DNA of 11,018 bases from DATATB01 sp036268995 (lineage in GTDB: Bacteria > Planctomycetota > Planctomycetia > Pirellulales > PNKZ01), in assembly GCA_036268995.1 (NCBI GenBank), contig DATATB010000078.1:1-11018 (forward strand), read 5' to 3'. The notes below the pieces were generated by a model. That model made no database searches and was not told the origin of the DNA. It saw nothing but the letters and a program-made list of their open reading frames with translations. Made by a program: the position numbers and the translations under genes. Below, piece after piece: positions 8,062 to 11,018 of the stretch. How positions within the stretch are numbered: position 1 is the first letter of the stretch; each line of letters opens with the position of its first letter.

Positions 8062-8373
8062 CTAGGGGAGCCGCGGTCGTCCCAGAGGGACCACAATCCC
8101 GGGGAAGGCGTCCCTTCGAATTGGACTGCGGCGTGGGATCGATTGTCGCGGATGAACCTCGAGGAGGCCTTTAACTCTTTCTACCTCCGCCACTTCGATC
8201 CGAATCCGGCCTTGACCCCTGGGGCCGCCCTGGTAGAAGCGAATCGCGGCTGCTTGCCCACGAATTACGAGCGTGCCCCGTCGCGCCTGACCAAGCCAGT
8301 CGTACAAGGTGGCGCGGGTTATTCCCAGGCGCCGCGCTGCTTCAAATGCCGAAAGCAACGGTTCGCCGGACAT
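8062..8373 (-). CDS. Small helix-turn-helix DNA-binding protein
   Basis: This is a 103-residue protein with a MerR/excisionase-type helix-turn-helix near its N-terminus. Residues about 6-27 (LSAFEAARRLGITRATLYDW) show the classic pattern of an AArrLGIt helix, a turn and a TLYdW recognition helix. A beta wing follows (TLVIRG, then IRFYQGG and GRIRIE, about 34-60), then a basic tail with PRRSPIRRDAFPGIVVPLGRP. I recall similar small proteins with this wing and tail in Planctomycetes, but this was not checked. The start at 8373 is chosen because homology-like sequence begins with MSGEPLLSAF; the frame extends upstream to 8481, but those residues look non-coding. It sits opposite to all its neighbours and converges on jetD. 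It could be a regulator or the recombination directionality factor of a mobile element; no integrase is visible in the window. A 253-residue + strand frame over the same bases looks spurious. Confidence 0.65.
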   Translation of the reverse strand: MSGEPLLSAFEAARRLGITRATLYDWLGQARRGTLVIRGQAAAIRFYQGGPRGQGRIRIEVAEVERVKGLLEVHPRQSIPRRSPIRRDAFPGIVVPLGRPRLP

Positions 8374-8661
8374 AAAAGCAGTTCCGCAACACGTTGGCAG
8401 GAGCCTTTGATTGCGACCGGGGCCAACGGCCGAGCCACGGGAACGATCACAGCGGCAGGGTACCGAGCTACTGTTGCGCACCTATCACACGGCGCGATAA
8501 ATGAAAAACTCGGCATGGATCAAGATCGAACAATCGGCGGGACGCGCTGCGTTCAACAATCAAGCGTTGACTTTTCTTTATCCCGTTGCTACCCGTGAAC
8601 GGTGCAATTCGAACGGGGTGAACATGGCAACGAGGCGGCTCATACCTCGGGGGGGGCCGAA
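8374..8661. other. Divergent intergenic region
   Basis: This 288-base stretch separates the - strand helix-turn-helix gene from the + strand 474-residue gene and must hold both sets of start signals. On the + strand TTGACT (8567-8572) is a fair -35 match, but the hexamer 17 bases further on, TACCCG, is a poor -10, so I do not call a promoter. A run of eight G (8649-8656) lies just before the preferred ATG at 8662 and may serve as its ribosome binding site. No RNA gene was recognised. Confidence 0.4.
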
Positions 8662-10086
8662 ATGGATAGACACGCGTTGGCGATGCAACGCCTGGCGCAA
8701 TGGGCGCCACTTCCTCAATCGGGTGCCAATGAAATCCTGTCGGACGAGCTAGAGGCGTGGCTACGTGATTACGTGGTTCCGGTCGTCGAGGATCTGCTCG
8801 ACAATCCGGTCTTTCGTCGCATCGTTTCGGCCATTTGCGAGCAGCTTTTGGAAAGCTCGGATACTGAGGAACGCCGGCAGATCGACGATTTTGCCGACTC
8901 GGTGGTGACTTGCGCTAGCGCGCTGGTAAACGCCGCGGAGGAATTTGGCGTGCATGAAGTCCTAGCGGACTCGGACCGAGCTGACGATGAGCGGTGGATC
9001 GCCGCCGACAAGAACGCGAACATCGATCCGCGGAGTGTGACCGAGAAGGCAGTGGACCGGCCTTGGCTTGGCATGGTCACGTCGCAAGACTTTTGGTCAC
9101 CGACATTTAGCCCGCAGCTCCGCGTAACAGACGCTCTGTTGGTTCGCCAATTCCGCCGTTCTGTTCCGTTCGTAAAGTTGTTGGGTGATCGTGTCAGCAG
9201 TATGCTCGTTGCCCGCTGCAACTTCTGGAAGCACCGGCTAGATTCCACTGGTCAACGGCTTCAGATTCGACTAGGCGGAGAAGGCAACCGCGCATTCAAA
9301 GCACAAGAAGAGATCTTAAATTGTCTGATCGAAATCGATCATCGGTACCAGCTGATCCGGCAGCGATGGCTAGCCGGGCCAGAGCGGCGTTTGCGTGACG
9401 CTTGCTTCGCTTTACTGCAAACCTACGTCGCCTACCACCCGTATCCGCAGATTCCGTGGTTGGGCGTGGCGTCCCAGACGCTGAGCGTGAATGGCGGCGT
9501 TTTGAAAGCCTTTTTTCGGCATCGCGGTACGGTCAAGGAGATTGAATTAATCAGTCACGGTCGAGCGCGTGTAGTCGGGACCAAGACCGCGTCGCTGGTC
9601 GACACAAACCTGATTCGTCAGGTCGCCGCAGCACTAGACGATCTTGGCGAAATTTACCGTCGAGGCGCACACCCCGATGAAATTATCGAAGAGGCCCGCT
9701 CTCAATACGCGTTGCTCGTTGTCGTTCGTCCGCGATTGGTCTTCTGGAATGGCGAACGCCTCGCGCTGGAATGGAACGACGCGGAGAAATCTTGGAACCT
9801 GTTGCTCAACTTGGCAGTCCGCGCGGAGGGAAAACTGCCGCTTCATGCGTTTACGCTAACTGGCGTTCGGACCAACCGCGACCAGAGCGTGCGAAAGTTG
9901 CACTTGCGCAGGTATTTATCTAGCGTGCCACACGGGGATGAACTTGCCGCACGAATCGAAAAGCACCGAGGTGGTGACTGTTATCTGGACATGGATTCGG
10001 GCGCCGTGAAAGTGCTGGACTTGGATGCCGACGATTGGACAGTCGAAGTCAATTCTTTCGGCACTCCACCAATAGCGAAGCAATAG
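8662..10086 (+). CDS. Unknown protein, possible C-terminal winged helix
   Basis: I do not recognise this 474-residue protein. It lacks a signal peptide and membrane segments. Residues 1-100 are helical and acidic (LEAWLRDYVVPVVEDLLDN). The middle, about 150-260, is helical with many Arg, Gln and Trp residues (FWKHRLD, IDHRYQLIRQRW). The section 265-310 looks like beta strands (LSVNGGVLKAFFRHRG, IELISHGRARVVG). Residues about 355-455 have the order of an OmpR-like winged helix: a strand pair LVFWNGERLALEWN, a helix EKSWNLLLNLAVRAEG, a basic helix VRKLHLRRYL, and a wing hairpin GGDCYLDMDSGAVKVL. A DNA-binding or sensor role is therefore possible but unproven. The ATG at 8662 is preferred because a G-rich stretch lies 5 bases upstream. 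Other starts are the GTG at 8602 (494 residues) and, through a frameshift at the G run, the ATG at 8624. It is not overlapped with or closely spaced to the jet operon. Confidence 0.85.
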   Translation: MDRHALAMQRLAQWAPLPQSGANEILSDELEAWLRDYVVPVVEDLLDNPVFRRIVSAICEQLLESSDTEERRQIDDFADSVVTCASALVNAAEEFGVHEVLADSDRADDERWIAADKNANIDPRSVTEKAVDRPWLGMVTSQDFWSPTFSPQLRVTDALLVRQFRRSVPFVKLLGDRVSSMLVARCNFWKHRLDSTGQRLQIRLGGEGNRAFKAQEEILNCLIEIDHRYQLIRQRWLAGPERRLRDACFALLQTYVAYHPYPQIPWLGVASQTLSVNGGVLKAFFRHRGTVKEIELISHGRARVVGTKTASLVDTNLIRQVAAALDDLGEIYRRGAHPDEIIEEARSQYALLVVVRPRLVFWNGERLALEWNDAEKSWNLLLNLAVRAEGKLPLHAFTLTGVRTNRDQSVRKLHLRRYLSSVPHGDELAARIEKHRGGDCYLDMDSGAVKVLDLDADDWTVEVNSFGTPPIAKQ

Positions 10087-10621
10087 CAACGACATCGCAC
10101 GATGACTGCTTGTCCCGGTGGAACCTGGACAGCCACCGCTCAATCACATGGCCGCAGGCACGAGCGCTGCGGGCTAGCGGCTTCATTTCCGCACATGTCC
10201 GCCATCGAGCGCACGGCGATGCCGTAGCCATCGGTCACGGTGATTGCTCGCCGGATCGTCTTGTATCACCTCCGCGCAGTCCCGCGCACTGCCATCATAC
10301 ACGCCTGCCAGTGATTCGGCGGGAGCGTCGAGGCGCCAGAGCCCGTCCGTGAATACCGGTTCGGGCGCGTCCGCCAAGTTATGCCGCCATTGGTCGCGCG
10401 GATCTGGCTGGCTTGAATCAGCACTGCCCCCCATTCGGGCCTGGCGTTCCCTCGCGTGCGTTCTACCACACTCATTTCGCGACCATTTATCACCTGGCGC
10501 AACAGTCACGTGATGGGCGGCTCCTAAGCTCGGCTCCCAACGAAGTTCCGGTGGCCGACGCGTTTTTCTCGAGATCCGTTTCCTCGGCGACAGGCCTACC
10601 GCACTTCAAAAGGAGATAACT
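10087..10621. other. Gap of about 535 bases without a clear gene
   Basis: No RNA gene or insertion sequence was recognised here. Frames on both strands are short. The best is a - strand frame from a GTG at 10509 to 10183 (108 codons), whose second half has GC-rich third positions and an ordinary composition (DAPEPVFTDGLWRLDAPAES). It has an AGGAG 11 bases upstream but no recognisable domain, so I leave it as a possibility only. A CGGTGG/CCACCG hairpin (10116-10121 with 10133-10138) lies 30 bases after the preceding stop but lacks a T run. Confidence 0.4.
10611..10615 (+). promoter_or_regulatory. Strong ribosome binding site before the 10622 gene
   Basis: AAAAGGAGATAACT precedes the ATG at 10622, giving AGGAG with 6-base spacing. 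It is the best Shine-Dalgarno sequence of the window and the main reason to accept the truncated gene after it. Confidence 0.75.
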
Positions 10622-11018
10622 ATGGCAAAGCGCAAAAGACCAATCCGTCCGAAGTGGCGGCGACGCCGGCCGGTGGTGCTCACATTGCCCGATGGGCCGA
10701 AGCAACGGGGAAGGTGGCGCCGATCGGTCGTCGATTTTCTTTTCCGGACCCAATTTGGGCAGATCCTGTTCGCCTTGATCGTGACGTTGTTCGTATTTCT
10801 GACGGTCTTGGTTCTGGAAGCGGACAACGATGACAAGGCAGGAGGTGTTTGGTGCCGGGGCGGGTCGGCACTTCCGGCGATCGCAGCCTCCGCCGATGGC
10901 GGCAGCCAGTTTGCCGCACTCATCCTCGACCGTTATCCACGGCGCGTCTACGGCTGCGCAGCCCGCCGGCGTGGCGGGCGCACCAAGGCAGATGTGGAAC
11001 GCGAGCAGCGTGAACTTC
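10622..11018 (+). CDS. Basic single-pass membrane protein, 3' end cut off
   Basis: The frame has 132 codons and no stop before the window ends, so the gene is partial. The first 35 residues are extremely basic (AKRKRPIRPKWRRRRP), followed by a hydrophobic helix at about 48-65 (ILFALIVTLFVFLTVLVL) and then an acidic EADNDD. By the positive-inside rule the N-terminus would be cytoplasmic and the rest outside, as a signal anchor. The remaining residues (about 72-132) contain two Cys and a basic stretch, and end in the helical ADVEREQREL; no family is recognised. The start is well supported by the AGGAG 6 bases upstream. A second open frame begins at ATG 10830 (MTRQEVFGAG) and also runs to the window edge, and an AGGAGGTG sequence occurs at 10840-10847. 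Which frame is translated after about 10830 is therefore less certain. Confidence 0.65.
   Translation, partial: MAKRKRPIRPKWRRRRPVVLTLPDGPKQRGRWRRSVVDFLFRTQFGQILFALIVTLFVFLTVLVLEADNDDKAGGVWCRGGSALPAIAASADGGSQFAALILDRYPRRVYGCAARRRGGRTKADVEREQREL

Noticed and set aside
8567..8595. TTGACT as a sigma-70 promoter for the 8662 gene
   Set aside because: The -10 position at 17-base spacing reads TACCCG, a poor match.
7837..8598. 253-codon + strand open frame between jetD and the unknown gene
   Set aside because: It lies opposite the helix-turn-helix gene, crosses the AT-rich patch, and its translation shows no domain or regular composition; it is a shadow frame of GC-rich DNA.
10116..10138. CGGTGG/CCACCG hairpin as terminator of the unknown gene
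   Set aside because: It is a six-base stem with an 11-base loop and no following T run; such stems are common by chance in GC-rich DNA.

Overview
The window holds a complete four-gene operon that I read as a Wadjet (JetABCD) plasmid-defence system. It is followed by a short accessory region with a small helix-turn-helix gene on the opposite strand, a large unrecognised protein, and the start of a membrane protein cut by the window end. The DNA is GC-rich with dense, overlapping genes. The small helix-turn-helix protein resembles, from memory only, a family seen in Planctomycetes such as Pirellula relatives. A planctomycete host is therefore my best guess, held loosely because no ribosomal RNA or housekeeping gene is present.

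Region 1 (1-7759, + strand) is the operon jetA-jetB-jetC-jetD. JetA (about 497 aa) is the kleisin-like subunit and JetB (257 aa) the small winged-helix (MukE-like) subunit. JetC (1473 aa) is an SMC/MukB-like ATPase with an N-terminal Walker A, long coiled coils, a central hinge-like domain and a C-terminal ABC signature. JetD (358 aa) has a C-terminal Toprim-like nuclease domain. Consecutive genes overlap by 11, 13 and 11 bases, and all three internal starts share the octamer ATGCCCAA. By analogy with characterised Wadjet systems, JetABC would form a loop-extruding SMC motor that senses small circular DNA, and JetD would cleave it.

Region 2 (7760-8661) is a gene-poor stretch. It has an AT-rich patch at about 7880-7990, a 103-aa helix-turn-helix gene on the - strand (8062-8373), and an intergenic stretch that must hold the divergent starts of that gene and of the next + strand gene.

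Region 3 (8662-11018, + strand) begins with a 474-aa protein of unknown function whose C-terminal quarter looks like a winged helix. An apparently non-coding gap of about 535 bases follows. Last comes a gene with a strong ribosome binding site, encoding a very basic N-terminus and one membrane helix, which runs off the window end. Whether region 3 works with the Wadjet operon cannot be decided from the sequence; position is the only link.
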